From: Chitinophaga sancti
GTDB taxonomy: Bacteria > Bacteroidota > Bacteroidia > Chitinophagales > Chitinophagaceae
DNA length: 64,000 bases
Direction of reading: 5' to 3'
Assembly (NCBI RefSeq): GCF_034424315.1
Contig: NZ_CP139972.1
Location: 4,402,001 to 4,466,000 of the forward strand
Shown here piece by piece: positions 37,163 to 46,960 of this stretch. The first letter of the stretch is position 1. Each line of letters begins with the position of its first letter. Made by a program: the position numbers and the translations under genes. The notes under the pieces were generated by a model, which searched no databases, was not told where the DNA came from, and saw nothing but the letters and a program-made list of their open reading frames with translations.

Positions 37163-37888
37163 TTATTTTTTCTTCCTTCTTGATTCTCCTTTCAACTCGA
37201 TACGATGACAACGAGCTGTCATTCTGTCCATGATAGCATCGGCAAGTGTTAGCTCATCGATATAGTCATGCCAGGCAGACACAGGTAATTGGGAAGTAAT
37301 AATGATTGATCTTTTTGCATATCGGTCTTCCAGCAGTTCTGACAATGCCAGTTTGATATTCTTATTAAGGTGCTGGATGCCGAAGTCATCAAGGATAATC
37401 AGAGGTATCTTTTCCAGTTGATTAAGCAGTTTCATATAACTACCTTCTGTCTTAGCCATAATAATGGTTTCGATTAACTGGTTCATATTAAAATAGCGCG
37501 TTTTTAGGCCCATGAGACATGCCTGATGACCTAATGCACAGGCAACAGCACTTTTCCCACAACCAGTCGATCCGGTTATCAGTATATTTTCACCCGCTTT
37601 TAAATAATTTCCTTCAATCATACTACTCCACACACTTTTACTTAGTTTGCGTTCTGTGCTGCATTTTATTTCCTGTGGTGTGATATGATTTCGGAACCTG
37701 GCTGTTTTTAATAGTGTCTCCATTCGGTCATTTCCACGATGTAGTTTTCCCGCCTGTAGAAGATGAGTGATGAGTTCATGTGCTTCCAGTTGCTGATCCA
37801 GAGGTAATTCTAATTGAGAACGATAGCTGTTAGCCATTCCCATCAACTTTAATTCAAGCATCTGATCGATAGTTTGAGTCGTGTTCAT
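37163..37888 (-). CDS. istB: IS21 helper ATPase IstB
   Basis: The 241-aa AAA+ ATPase has the Walker A ITGSTGCGKSAVACALGH (about residues 103-120), Walker B PLIILDDFG, sensor region RSIIITSQLPVSAWHDYI, and the C-terminal LADAIMDRMTARCHRIELKG. It assists the IstA transposase by forming an ATP-dependent complex on target DNA. It lies 79 bp after istA, in the same direction, and is complete. Confidence 0.95.
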   Translation of the reverse strand: MNTTQTIDQMLELKLMGMANSYRSQLELPLDQQLEAHELITHLLQAGKLHRGNDRMETLLKTARFRNHITPQEIKCSTERKLSKSVWSSMIEGNYLKAGENILITGSTGCGKSAVACALGHQACLMGLKTRYFNMNQLIETIIMAKTEGSYMKLLNQLEKIPLIILDDFGIQHLNKNIKLALSELLEDRYAKRSIIITSQLPVSAWHDYIDELTLADAIMDRMTARCHRIELKGESRRKKK

Positions 37889-37967
37889 TACTGATGATTA
37901 TATATTTGATTTTAAAAATAAGATACCGGGTTCAATGGGGTTATTACGCAGTGCTAGCCTGTCTAGC

Positions 37968-39524
37968 CTATTTGTAATAATCTGACCCTCTGATATTTCC
38001 ATGGTTTGGAAGTGGAGATGTGGGCTCATCAAAAAGTAATGGTTGTTTACCTAATCCACATTCCAATATTTTACGGATCATTTTAAGTGTGAGCCTGGGT
38101 ATGTTAGATGTTCTTCTGCAGGCAGATTCTAGCCGGTCCTTACCATATTTGTTCTGAAGAAGGATCATTGTATTACATGCCTTGAAGTTCTGTTCCGGGT
38201 AAACACTGCTATGTAATATGCGGTCGGCTGTTTGCTTTGTATACTCTCCAACTTGTTCTGCTCGTTTCAACAAGTCTTCCACTGTCCATCCCCGCATCTC
38301 TATCATGTGCTGATGATTTGGAGGCATATGTTCTGCCAGGCGATTAAAATGAGGTTCCTGACTATTGCGAACGTGGAAGGCTATGCATTCATGCTGATAA
38401 TAGATTTCAACAGTTCTGCTATCGTAATGCACCCATACTTTACAACCAACATAAGTATAAGGAACTGTATAATAATGTTTGTTATCCGGCAGTTGAATAG
38501 CATAGTTTTGCTGTACTGTAACCTGCCTTCCCTTTTTAACACTGTAGGGTGTAGAGGGTAGTTCTTTCAGAACAGCCTTCTCCTGCCGCAGAAAGATGTC
38601 CATCCTGCTTTCTTTGCTATTCTTATATGGCTTTCTATTAAGAACATCCAGGTGAATGCGGATAATCCGATTGAGCGACTCTACGCTATGGCATATTTCG
38701 TTTCTTATCCTTGCATAAATATGCATATAGACAATATTAACAGCCCCCTCTACCATACCCTTATCTCTTGGGGAATATGGACGAGTGGCACTGAATGTTG
38801 TTTGATAATGTTCCGATAGCTGATAACATAGTTCTGTAAATACAGGCTCGTGTAAATCGGACCGTTTTACAGCTGTCCGAAAATTATCACAAAGGTATGT
38901 TCTGCTAACTCCTTCACTGTATTTGACGAGCTCATTGATACAGTGTGCCAGGTCTCTTGTATTTTGAGAAGCCACAGCCTGGCAAAAGATTAAACCACTA
39001 AACGGTAAGATCCCAACAAAAACTTCGCATGAGATTACCTCTCCTGTTTCTTTATCGACATACGATAACCTCTTACTGGCAAAATCCATCTGCGTAAATT
39101 CACCGGGAGTATACTCCCAATGAAAGGCTGGATCAGTATCCTTTAGATATCTGGTGAATAAATAACAACATTGACTGTATTGATAGCCGTCGGGGTTGTT
39201 CTGAAGATATTCCATCCACAGTAATTGTTTGGTCACCCCGGTTTTATGTAACTCCTTACAGGCCTGCACAAAATGAGTGATCAGGGCTTCAAACCGTTGC
39301 CCTTTAATCACTGTTTTATCATCTTTGTAGACTACTGCTGCCGGCCCCTTTTCACTGATATCATTTGGGTCATCCACTGCTATTTGCATCCCATCCATCC
39401 GAAGCAGGTATTTTTTACTGTCTTTGGCTGTTACCAGTACGTCGATTTCTTTTATGGAAACCCCATCAGCTCTCAATTGCTGAACTTGCTTTAACTGTTT
39501 CATGTCAACTGCATTTTGAGCCAT
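37968..39524 (-). CDS. istA: IS21 transposase IstA
   Basis: The protein is about 518 aa from the Met at 39524 (MAQNAVDMKQLKQV); an in-frame Met 13 codons earlier (39563) also exists. It has an N-terminal HTH (QQLRADGVSIKEIDVLV), and the DDE domain: FTQMDFASKRL (first Asp), TYLCDNFRTAVKR (second Asp) and RDKGMVEGAVNIVYMHIY (Glu). A C-terminal beta-barrel-like domain follows (YYTVPYTYVGCKVWVHYD). The length and the three residues are normal for IstA. It is intact and is the upstream gene of its operon. Confidence 0.93.
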   Translation of the reverse strand: MAQNAVDMKQLKQVQQLRADGVSIKEIDVLVTAKDSKKYLLRMDGMQIAVDDPNDISEKGPAAVVYKDDKTVIKGQRFEALITHFVQACKELHKTGVTKQLLWMEYLQNNPDGYQYSQCCYLFTRYLKDTDPAFHWEYTPGEFTQMDFASKRLSYVDKETGEVISCEVFVGILPFSGLIFCQAVASQNTRDLAHCINELVKYSEGVSRTYLCDNFRTAVKRSDLHEPVFTELCYQLSEHYQTTFSATRPYSPRDKGMVEGAVNIVYMHIYARIRNEICHSVESLNRIIRIHLDVLNRKPYKNSKESRMDIFLRQEKAVLKELPSTPYSVKKGRQVTVQQNYAIQLPDNKHYYTVPYTYVGCKVWVHYDSRTVEIYYQHECIAFHVRNSQEPHFNRLAEHMPPNHQHMIEMRGWTVEDLLKRAEQVGEYTKQTADRILHSSVYPEQNFKACNTMILLQNKYGKDRLESACRRTSNIPRLTLKMIRKILECGLGKQPLLFDEPTSPLPNHGNIRGSDYYK

Positions 39525-39595
39525 ATCCTCTTTTTTACAGATGAAAAGGGCAAATGAATGCAAATCACTCTAACATTTCTAACGGCTTTCTTAGA

Positions 39596-39828
39596 GAGGG
39601 GATACCATGGTCCGGAATTGACTTATAATGTTTTTTCAGAGGGGTTACCATGTGTCGGAATGGCAGATTTAAAACATAGAAAAAATATTGTCCATCAAAG
39701 TCTATGATAGATAATAATTCAAGGTTCCTATATTCTAATCCTTAAAATTATAAGGGTAGGGTTACCATAAGCGGAATGAGGGGTTACCATGTTCTGGAAT
39801 AGGTGGGTACCATGCCCCGGATTCTACA
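39596..39828. repeat. Five-copy transposase-binding-type repeat at the istA-proximal IS21 end
   Basis: Copies of the pattern GGGGTTACCATGn(4-5)CGGAAT lie at about 39596-39618, 39639-39661, 39754-39777, 39778-39800 and 39803-39824, the last being the terminal inverted repeat. The other end has two copies (37048-37073 and 37075-37098) in inverted direction. Such clustered sites are characteristic of IS21 ends. Confidence 0.8.
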
Positions 39829-39836
39829 GGTGAAGA

Positions 39837-40338
39837 AATTCACTTTCTTCTATTTTGCCTCACTGTTCCGAAGATAATACTCTCCAAAGTCGGCTTGTGC
39901 CTGTTGACCATAGGGTAACTCCTCTACTATGAAGTATTCCCTCTCGATGGTTTCTAACGGAATGTTGTACTTCTGCCGGATACTCATTACATAGTTGTGA
40001 ACTGTCTTGGGATTCAAACGTGGCAAATTCTTATAGTGTTCTTTAAGCCAGTCTAACATTTGCGCAGCACTGGCTCCAGGAACTGCTATCAGTATTCCTT
40101 TTACAAAGTCTTCGTATTTGTCCAGAACTCTCGGGCGGCTATCCTGTTTTATCAGGAACTCTTCGTACTCCGATTCATTCATTGCTAAATACCGGGCTAT
40201 GTTGCGTCTATCGCATACTGCGTACTTTGCTATGGCTAAATTACTTAGCCCCTCCCTTGCCAATCTATGAATTTCATGATACATGATCCAATTACTCATT
40301 GTCTTTCTGTCCATTCTTCCCTCTTTGATGTAGAGCAA
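39837..40338 (-). pseudogene. IS21 transposase IstA, N-terminal part (interrupted)
   Basis: It reads YIKEGRMDRKTMSNW, HTH-like HRLAREGLSNLAIAKYAVCD, KYEDFVKGILIAVPG, and LPYGQQAQADFGEYYLRNSE with the first catalytic Asp. A TAG at 39850-39852 interrupts the frame before the next codons (KKVNFFT). The complete IS21 at 37048-39828 is inserted at this point. The gene continues at 37039 downwards, so it is an interrupted and mutated older element. Confidence 0.88.
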
Positions 40339-40376
40339 ACCTGGGAATTTAAAAGTTGATCATGTACCCCTATACT

Positions 40377-40500
40377 CGCAATTGTACATTCTTATTTACC
40401 GAAGATGTTCATTGCTATTTACCGAAACTGAGCATCCTTATTTACCAAAATTGTACAATACTAATTGCCATTTTTAGGACATTCTTATTTACCGATCACA
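40377..40500 (-). mobile_element. Upstream terminal region of the older IS21, with repeats
   Basis: Read on the minus strand it starts TGTGATCGGTAAATAAGAAT at 40500 and repeats (T)CGGTAAATA(A)G(A/C)AATG four times up to about 40377. This resembles the terminal repeat TGTAAATGGTAAATAATAAT of the IS21 at 63460. It lies directly upstream of the split istA gene. Confidence 0.65.
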
Positions 40501-40897
40501 GCTTTCCATATTCACCATTCTTCCAGCTGTAATAAGCACTTACACTGCAACCTAACACTTTGCATAAGGTCTTTATACTGAAATGCTCCGATAACTGTTT
40601 GATCACATAGTATCTCTCCCGGAGCGGTCCAGAAAGATACCTGCAGCTTTTTTTAGTATCTCGACCTCTTGCTTTTAATCTCGCATTTTCCTTCTGTAGT
40701 CTGGTCATTTCCTGATCAGTTGGGTTGCCTTTTTCTGGGAATGCTTTATCTGTCTGCTGCTCTTGCTGTCTTTTCCAAACATAGAGCATGTTAGGATGGA
40801 CTCCCAAATCCTGTGCTACCTGAGTAATACCGGACCTGGTGGCTAATACAGGAACCTCTTCTTTGAACTCTTTACTGTAAGTCTTACGCTTTGACAT
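40501..40897 (-). pseudogene. Type 2 IS3 orfA fused to start of orfB, truncated
   Basis: It reads MSKRKTYSKEFKEEVPVLAT, SGITQVAQDLGVHPNMLYVW (IS3/IS911-like HTH), then a leucine zipper with LQKENARLKARGRD. It continues without a separate orfB start into YYVIKQLSEHFSIKTLCKVL, GCSVSAYYSWKNG. It ends in the IS21 terminal sequence, missing the whole DDE domain. The VAQDLGVHP motif is nearly the same as that at 54808-55101. Confidence 0.85.
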
Positions 40898-40951
40898 ATG
40901 TACTAAATTAAGCTTTTTCTATTTTAAAATAGTATCCGTCAAACTAGGGCA
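40501..40951 (-). mobile_element. Truncated type 2 IS3 copy with orfA only
   Basis: The outer end, TGCCCTAGTTTGACGGA on the minus strand at 40951, equals the left repeat of the type 2 IS3 at 54753. It contains an orfA-like frame and is cut at 40501 by the IS21 terminal sequence. The 16-bp sequence TTATTTACCGATCACA stands on both sides (40485-40500 and 40955-40970), so the fragment is bracketed by IS21 ends. Confidence 0.75.
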
Positions 40952-40971
40952 TTGTTATTTACCGATCACAC

Positions 40972-41502
40972 ATGTTCAAGGACCCCAATATTGAAATTCT
41001 TCAATTATGGAATAATATTAAAGAAAAAGGATATAATGGCAGTAGAAGCGTATTTTATGAACATCTAAAGGGTATAGTAAGGGTAAGCGTACGTAATCTT
41101 ACGATTTCTCCTACATCAATTCCTTATTGGTCCGCCCGAAAGGTAAGCATATTACTATACCGTAAGAAAAGACAATTGCCCACCTCCGAAAATGAATTGC
41201 TCAATAAATTAAAAACTGCATCAGGGGATATTCAATCTGCGGCATCCTTTGTAAGCAGATTTAGAAATTTAGTAGAGAGAAATAACGGAAGTGGGCTTAA
41301 GGATTGGATGGATGATTTAACCAATACTAGTTTAAAAGAGCTTAAAAGTTTTGCGAAAAGATTATTACCAGACTTGACAGCAGTGGTTAATGCTATTTCT
41401 TTGACATGGAGTAATGGACAAGTTGAAGGACAAATCAATAAGCTTAAGAGAATAAAACGCCAAATGTACGGGCGGGCTTTAATTTATTGCGAAAACGCCT
41501 AG
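40972..41502 (+). pseudogene. ISL3 transposase C-terminal fragment
   Basis: The 176-aa reading frame has NIEILQLWNNIKEKGYNGSR, TSIPYWSARKVSILLYRKKR, FVSRFRNLVERNNGSGLKDW and TWSNGQVEGQINKLKRIKRQ, with the catalytic Glu. Unlike the 24747 copy the frame is unbroken to the natural end (LIYCENA). It lacks the zinc ribbon and both catalytic Asp residues, so it is nonfunctional. Confidence 0.85.
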
Positions 41503-41542
41503 TGCTTCAAATTGATTAACCACCAAAATTGACGAAGAACCA
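40972..41542 (+). mobile_element. ISL3 fragment (3' half), truncated on the left by an IS21 end
   Basis: It starts right after the IS21-type end TTATTTACCGATCACA (ending 40970). It contains the last third of an ISL3 transposase gene and the terminal repeat CCACCAAAATTGACGAAGAA at 41521-41540. It is very close to the ISL3 at 24581-26262 (same residues FDLT-like blocks, TSIPYWSARKV). Confidence 0.8.
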
Positions 41543-41808
41543 TGATGACAGGATTATACACAAGGCTAGGTTCTTATAATTATACACTATAAAAGAACAT
41601 ACATAAAAAAAGATATCCTGTCATTTAATATATGAGATGTTTTATCTGTTCAAAATACATTAAAAGTCAGCAGTTTCCAAAATATGACAAAAATAATGAT
41701 CCTTGCTTGAAATAAGATAATATTTAATATTCCTAATCTATTAACAAAAAGTGAATCTATATAAACTATATTGCCAGTTTGAGTATTCAACACCTCAAAT
41801 CTACTTTT

Positions 41809-43002
41809 ATGATATCTCCATCTGAGTTTGCTATATTCCCCGTTATAACCGTTTGTCTTATTAGCTTATTCCTAATTAATAAGTTTGTTAAAATAGCTCC
41901 CAGAACAAAAGGAGATTTACCATTGGATGGATTACGAGGTTACATGGCCTTAACTGTTTTTTTACACCATGCAGCTCTCTATTGCAACCTATTGGTCAAT
42001 GGGCATTGGAGTGTTGAAAATATGAGTGCCTTTGTGCAATTTGGTCAGACAAGTGTATTTATATTTTTTATGATTACAGGTTTTATATTCTTCTCGAAAT
42101 TAATAGATGCCACGAATAAAACTATTGACTGGCAGAAATATTACGTTGCCAGGTTTCTAAGAATATATCCATTGTACGTCATCGTCTTAATAATGATATT
42201 GGTTATAATCGGAAAACTTTCCAATTGGACCCTCTTTCCCCCATTTTCAGATAGGATAATGGAGGTAATATTTTGGCTATTCTTCAGCCAAACAACCTTA
42301 AATGATTACCAATATGCTCCAACTATTACTTCTGCTGTTTTATGGAGCCTGTCTAGGGAGTGGCAATTTTATGCTCTTTTCCCGTTGTTAGGAGCTGTTT
42401 TTCTACACATAAAAATATCTTTAAAGCTAATTTTATTTTCTATTCTTTTGCTACTGTTGTTCTTCATAATGAATATTCCTGGAGATAAAATGGCCACTAT
42501 TGAAACCAATAGTCCATTTTTAGTTGGAATATTTGCTGCTTTCTTGGTCAGGAATAAGCACATCCGTCAAATAGGATCAAAAAAAATCGTAGCGCTATTC
42601 GTTTTACTAATGATAGTGTTTTCCTATACATATTATCATACAATTTTTTCATTTTTCCCTTATTCACTAATTTCAATATCCTTTATAGCTATAGCTTCTG
42701 GGAATTCACTATTTGGCATATTAACAAACTACATTTCCCTTATCCTCGGACAAATTTCCTATAGCATATACCTAATACACCCGGTTTTATTATTTGTTGT
42801 ATATCATATGTTCCCTCAAATTATTCAATTGGTATCAAGTTCACAACAATCATTTTGGATAGTTACATCAATTGTTGGAGCATTGTTGATGGTAATCTGC
42901 TCTTTATCTTTTCGATTCATAGAGAAACCATTTATAGAGATGGGAAGTAAAGTATCAAACCGGATCACTCAAATAAAGAGTGTCTCGTCTCAAACGACTT
43001 AA
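41809..43002 (+). CDS. Acyltransferase 3 family membrane protein (OafA/YrhL-like)
   Basis: The protein is about 397 aa with ten or more transmembrane helices. The motif LDGLRGYMALTVFLHHAALY near the N terminus includes the His pair and Arg of acyltransferase family 3, and SAVLWSLSREWQFYALFP and SYSIYLIHPVLLF are also typical. Members move acyl groups from acyl-CoA to sugars of lipopolysaccharide, capsule or glycolipid. The frame is open from a TTG at 41779 but the ATG at 41809 is the normal start. It lies alone between two IS blocks. Together with GT2, methyltransferase and GT-C-like proteins it would fit surface-glycan modification (inference). Confidence 0.88.
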   Translation: MISPSEFAIFPVITVCLISLFLINKFVKIAPRTKGDLPLDGLRGYMALTVFLHHAALYCNLLVNGHWSVENMSAFVQFGQTSVFIFFMITGFIFFSKLIDATNKTIDWQKYYVARFLRIYPLYVIVLIMILVIIGKLSNWTLFPPFSDRIMEVIFWLFFSQTTLNDYQYAPTITSAVLWSLSREWQFYALFPLLGAVFLHIKISLKLILFSILLLLLFFIMNIPGDKMATIETNSPFLVGIFAAFLVRNKHIRQIGSKKIVALFVLLMIVFSYTYYHTIFSFFPYSLISISFIAIASGNSLFGILTNYISLILGQISYSIYLIHPVLLFVVYHMFPQIIQLVSSSQQSFWIVTSIVGALLMVICSLSFRFIEKPFIEMGSKVSNRITQIKSVSSQTT

Positions 43003-43095
43003 TATATCAATTAATTTATGTAAAGCTATTTTCACTATCTCGAAAATGTCTTCTCCTAAAATAGGTTTACAATTTTTGAGGCAAAAAGCTCAAAA

Positions 43096-43395
43096 TTGAA
43101 CGATTACCTACAAGAATTGTTAAAAGAACATCAATATGATAAAAAATTAAAAGAAGAAGCCATATTTCGAATTTTTTTCGGTGGTGAAGATGTCCGTGAT
43201 GTACAGGAATCCTTAGGTATCCATGACCATTGTGTAATTATGAATTGGGTAAATACATACCGGAAAAGGATTGAAGATGGCCTGATTTCCATTCCCCCAA
43301 TGAGTAAGAAACAACAGCAAGACCTGGTGGCGCTTCACCAGAGAATCAAAGAATTGGAGCGTAGTCTTAAAAATGCTAATCTCATGATTCTCTAA
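43096..43395 (+). CDS. IS3 orfA-type protein of the type 4 element
   Basis: The 99-aa protein starts at TTG and has a helix-turn-helix-like region (KEEAIFRIFFGGEDVRDVQ, LGIHDHCVIMNWVNTYRKR), then a coiled coil (DLVALHQRIKELERSLKNAN). It would bind the IS ends. It is intact but its partner orfB is broken, so the element is inactive. Confidence 0.7.
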   Translation: MNDYLQELLKEHQYDKKLKEEAIFRIFFGGEDVRDVQESLGIHDHCVIMNWVNTYRKRIEDGLISIPPMSKKQQQDLVALHQRIKELERSLKNANLMIL

Positions 43396-43404
43396 TTAGA
43401 CACT

Positions 43405-43685
43405 ATGATCAAAGTAGCAGAAAAAGACCTGAAAATTCCAATAAGAAAAAAGCATCGCACCAAACAGTCCTAAGCATGCGAATAACCAAATTGCAAAGAC
43501 AGGAGTCGGGTGTCTTTGCAGACTGTTTGGTAAAAGTCGACAGGCGTTTTATAGCAGGGAACATTACATAGAAGAACAAACTGCAGAAGGTGTTCTCGCG
43601 TTGGATTTAGTGGCTGCTATAAGACGGGAAATACTAGGTTTGGGCACCCAAAAGCTATATCTTTTATTACGCCATAATCTACGTG
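43405..43685 (+). pseudogene. IS3 orfB of the type 4 element, 5' part
   Basis: In shifted frames it reads IKVAEKDLKIPIRKKHRTKQS, then LCRLFGKSRQAFYSREHYIE, EQTAEGVLALDLVAAIRREI and GLGTQKLYLLLRHNLRV, the HTH_21 region of an IS3 transposase. It has stop codons and is interrupted at 43685 by the IS21. The gene resumes at 46298. Confidence 0.75.
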
Positions 43686-43761
43686 TGAATAATTCAGTGA
43701 AAGTATACCATGATTTTATCGCAAAGTATACCACCTATTGTAGGGCGCTGGAGTAATAAAA

Positions 43762-44414
43762 TCAACTGTTTTTCTCTTCCTTTAGCGATTCTCCTTTGAG
43801 ATCTATCTTATGAGCATTTGCAGTCAGCCTGTCACCTATTGCATCTGCAAGAGTAGGTTCATTAATGTACTCATGCCATTTACTGACTAGAAGTTGAGAT
43901 GTAATTATTGTTGAGCCTTTTGCTAATCGATTTTCCAATATTTGTAACAAGGTCAATCGCATGTCCTGAGATAGAGGTGCCAACCCAAAATCATCGAGGA
44001 TTAATAGCGGAGTTTTTGCAATCTGGTTTAACCATCTGATATAAGTTCCTTCCAGCTGTGCTGCAGCCAGGCCTTCGACGAACCTGTTCATAGAATAATA
44101 GAGGGTACGATAGCCAAGCAGGCATTTCTTCCCATTGCGTAAGCCATAAAACTTTTTCCACAACCAGTAGAACCTGTAATTAAGAGGTTCTCTGCTTTCT
44201 CAATATAGGTGCCATCAGATAGTGTTACGAGCATTTCTTTAGTAATGCCTCTGCCAGGAGCACAGTTTACCTGTTCAGGTGTAGCATTATACCTTAGTTT
44301 GGATAACCGTAGGTAAAGCTCTGTTCGGTGATGTATAAGGAATTCTGATTCTGCATCTAACAACATTCCAATGACAGTATGCGCTTCTGGTTGTTGTTCT
44401 ACCGGTAAGCGCAT
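43762..44414 (-). pseudogene. IstB ATPase, frameshifted
   Basis: Two overlapping frames cover one istB: the first reads LPVEQQPEAHTVIGMLLD and the Walker A LLITGSTGCGKSFMAYAMGR. The second, after a frameshift near 44125, reads SMNRFVEGLAAAQLEG, the Walker B TPLLILDDFGLA and TIITSQLLVSKWHEYI to IDLKGES. The N terminus near 44460 also has lesions. Confidence 0.88.
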
Positions 44415-44484
44415 AATAGCCTCATAGCGCTTGCCATTCCGCCAGGTTTAAAGCGCTGCATGGATTCAAGCGAACTTTGATGGT

Positions 44485-46111
44485 TCATTCTTTTGATTTT
44501 GAAGAGTCAATAATAGTGGGATGATATGCTAATGTGTATGCATCAGGATCTCTTAGATTTTGATGTTCTGGTATCCAGAAGAGTTCTGGCTGCACATGTA
44601 GTAACTTATCCCTGTTGTTCGTTAGTATATTCTGGATTATTCTATAATTATAGCTGTTGCCTTTTAATGCCATCATACATGCCAGTTCAAGTCTCTCTAA
44701 ACCATAGTCCTTATATAGCCGTAGTATTCCTCTGCAGGCATTGTATGTTTGTTCCGTAAATTGACTTGCTTTGAACATTCCTTGCATGTAAGCCATCGTA
44801 TTGGGTCCTATCGTAGCTGCTTTATCCGGAAAGTATTCCGCCGTCCATCCCTGCTGTTCAAAATAGCTGCGATATCCATTGGGCATATGAGGATTTTCTG
44901 TAGTAAAGTCGTGTTTACGGTAACTGTGCTTATGTAGTGCTATCCTCTGTAATTGAATATATACTTCTACTATATTGGTATCATATACTGCAGTTACGGT
45001 TTTGCCAATATAGATATATGGAACACTGTAGTGATGCCAGTCTTCTCCCAAGGTAATATGGTAGTTCTTTTGAACTTTGGCCGGGGTCCGATGCTTTATG
45101 ATAAAGGACTCGGCGGGAGTGACTGTAACATGGATTTCTCGTTCTTCTCAAAAAGTTGTTTACGGATATAATCCTTACCTTGGAATAGCTTATGAGTATG
45201 TATTTCAAGCTGTTTGGATATGACAGCATTTATTTCTTCAATACTGAAGAAGATCTCATTCCTCAATGGAGCGTATATCCTATGATAAGCAATTTTTACC
45301 TCATTTTCTACCGGGGCTTTTTCTTTAGGTTTTCTGACTCTGGCAACGAGCATAGCAATATTATAATGAAGCGCCCATTGTTGAAGGGCATCCGTAAATA
45401 AGGGCTCATAAGGACATGGTTGCACTACTACCTGTTTCATATTATCCGTTTTAAAATGAACAAGTACCCCACCAAAGTACTCAAGGCATTTGTTCAATGC
45501 ATGTATCAAAGGTATTGAAGCATTGGATAGAGCCATTACAAAGCTGTAATCGCTAAAAGGAAGAACTGCAACCAGAACAACGCATTCAACAAGTTCTCCG
45601 TTGATTTATTGATGAAGGACATTTTATCTCTGGCAAAATCTATCATCACCATATTTGCTGGCTTATGAACAATCCTCATCGTAGGATTAACAATCTTTGC
45701 TGCTGCTTTTAAAAAAATGCAAAATTGAGTGTATCCATAACCATCCGGATTATCCCGCTTATATTCTTCCCATAATAATTGCCTTGTAACGCCAGTGCGC
45801 TTCAGCTCAGAAAGCATGTAACCAATTAGTTCATCAAGTGCTTTACGCCGCTCAGGGTCAGGTAAAGGTGCTTGTGCAGTGGGTGGATAGACTATTTTAG
45901 AGAGCTCGGCATCAGGTAGCTGTCGAAGTTCCTTAAAGGAGAGCCCGCTTTCAGCTATCCGTTTACCATAGGCGGTAACCGGTTTGCGATTAATCCTGAG
46001 CTCCTGCGCAATGCTACGGTAAGAGAAACCTTTTTCCAACAATTGAAGAATGGATCGGATTTGCTGCATTGTTAATACCGTATTAGCCATGCTTTTTTTA
46101 TTACAAAACAA
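44485..46111 (-). pseudogene. IstA transposase, at least two frameshifts
   Basis: Three frames join. The first (46111-45536) has QQIRSILQLLEKGFSYRSIA (HTH), and NMVMIDFARDKMSFINKS with the first Asp. The second (45536-45096) has LVHFKTDNMKQVVVQP (second Asp) and KEKAPVENEVKIAYHRIYAP (Glu). The third (45051-44485) has the C-terminal part HYSVPYIYIGKTVTAVYD. The whole protein would be about 530 aa. It is a decayed gene. Confidence 0.9.
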
Positions 46112-46297
46112 GGCTTTAGTTTGAAAATGTCAGCAAAATCCCATAGTAAGTGGTATACTTTGCGCCGTAATGACAGCTTAAAAAGCAATAACGACTGGTA
46201 TACTTTGGACTGAAATCAATCTATGAAATCACCATCGAGTGGTATACTTCGGACTGAAATAATTGGTATACTATTCACTGAAATATCCATCTACGTG

Positions 46298-46960
46298 AAA
46301 GTGGCATCAAAATGGGCCGGGATAAACTTCACAAACTCCTTTCAACTAACAATCTATTAATTAAGAGACGGAAGTATTTACCTCATACTACGAATTCTAA
46401 GCATTGGATGAAAAAGTATCCTAATTTGGTTAAAGAGATGGAAATCAGAGAGACTGAATAGGTTTGTGTAAGCGATTTAACATATATCTGTGTTGGTCGC
46501 GACTTTAATTATCTTTCTTTAAAAACAGATGCACACTCAAGAATGATAGTTGGATACTGTTTGAACCCATTTCTAACTGCAGACGGTTGTTTGAATGCAT
46601 TAAAATGACGGTAAGCTTATTCATCATTCAGACTGCAGTTCTCAATACTGTAGTTTTGATTATGTAAGAAAGCTCAGGGAACTAAGAATTGAGAATCGGA
46701 ATAAATATGACTGAAAATGGGGATCCGTATGAAAATGCTGTGGCTGAGAGAATAAATGGAGTATTGAAAATAGATTTCAACTAAACAGAGTATTCAAATC
46801 TCATGCAGAAGTGATCTTAGCAACCCAGGCAGCCATTCAAAACTATAATCTTCTTGTGATTATTTGACATCTCATGAAGCTTATCAATTAGATAAGCCAT
46901 TGAAGAAACATTGGAAAAGAAGGCGAAATTATCATAAAGAACAGGAATCGCAGCAGAGTT
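46298..46960 (+). pseudogene. IS3 orfB of the type 4 element, 3' part
   Basis: After the IS21 target repeat it reads SGIKMGRDKLHKLLSTNNLL, SKHWMKKYPNLVKEMEIRE, a stop, then VSDLTYICVGRDFNYLSLKT (first Asp) and GYCLNPFLTADGC, further stops, and ENGDPYENAVAERINGVLK (Glu). It has at least four stops or frameshifts, so it is dead. Confidence 0.8.

Larger units (their letters stand above)
37048..39828 (-). mobile_element. Complete IS21-family element with 8-bp target duplication, inserted in another IS21
   Basis: The ends are TGTTAATTCCGG (37048) and the complement of TGTAGAATCCGG (ending 39828). The 8-bp direct repeat GGTGAAGA flanks it at 37040-37047 and 39829-39836. Both genes (istA, istB) are intact. 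The right end, upstream of istA, has five copies of a ~20-bp repeat (GGGGTTACCATG-n-CGGAAT type) and the left end two copies. This is the multiple-site end structure of IS21. It is the best candidate in the window for an active IS21. Confidence 0.95.
43686..46289 (-). mobile_element. IS21-family element with 8-bp target duplication, genes decayed
   Basis: The ends TGAATAATTCAGTGAA (43686) and the complement of TGGATATTTCAGTGAA (ending 46289) continue as AGTATACCA. The direct repeat TCTACGTG flanks it (43678-43685 and 46290-46297). Removing the element and one repeat rejoins the orfB homology of the host IS3 (LRHNLRV to HLRESGIKMGRDKL). AGTATACCA repeats occur several times at each end. Both istA and istB are frameshifted, so the ends outlived the genes. 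Confidence 0.93.

Noticed and set aside
39596..39828. Regular ~20-bp repeats that could look like a CRISPR array
   Set aside because: The repeats are imperfect, unevenly spaced and sit at the end of an IS21 with a matching inverted copy at the other end; they are transposase sites.
41546..41624. ATGACAGGAT repeated in inverse at 41546 and 41615 as an attachment site or terminator
   Set aside because: The 10-bp arms are 59 bases apart, with no U-tract and no integrase nearby.
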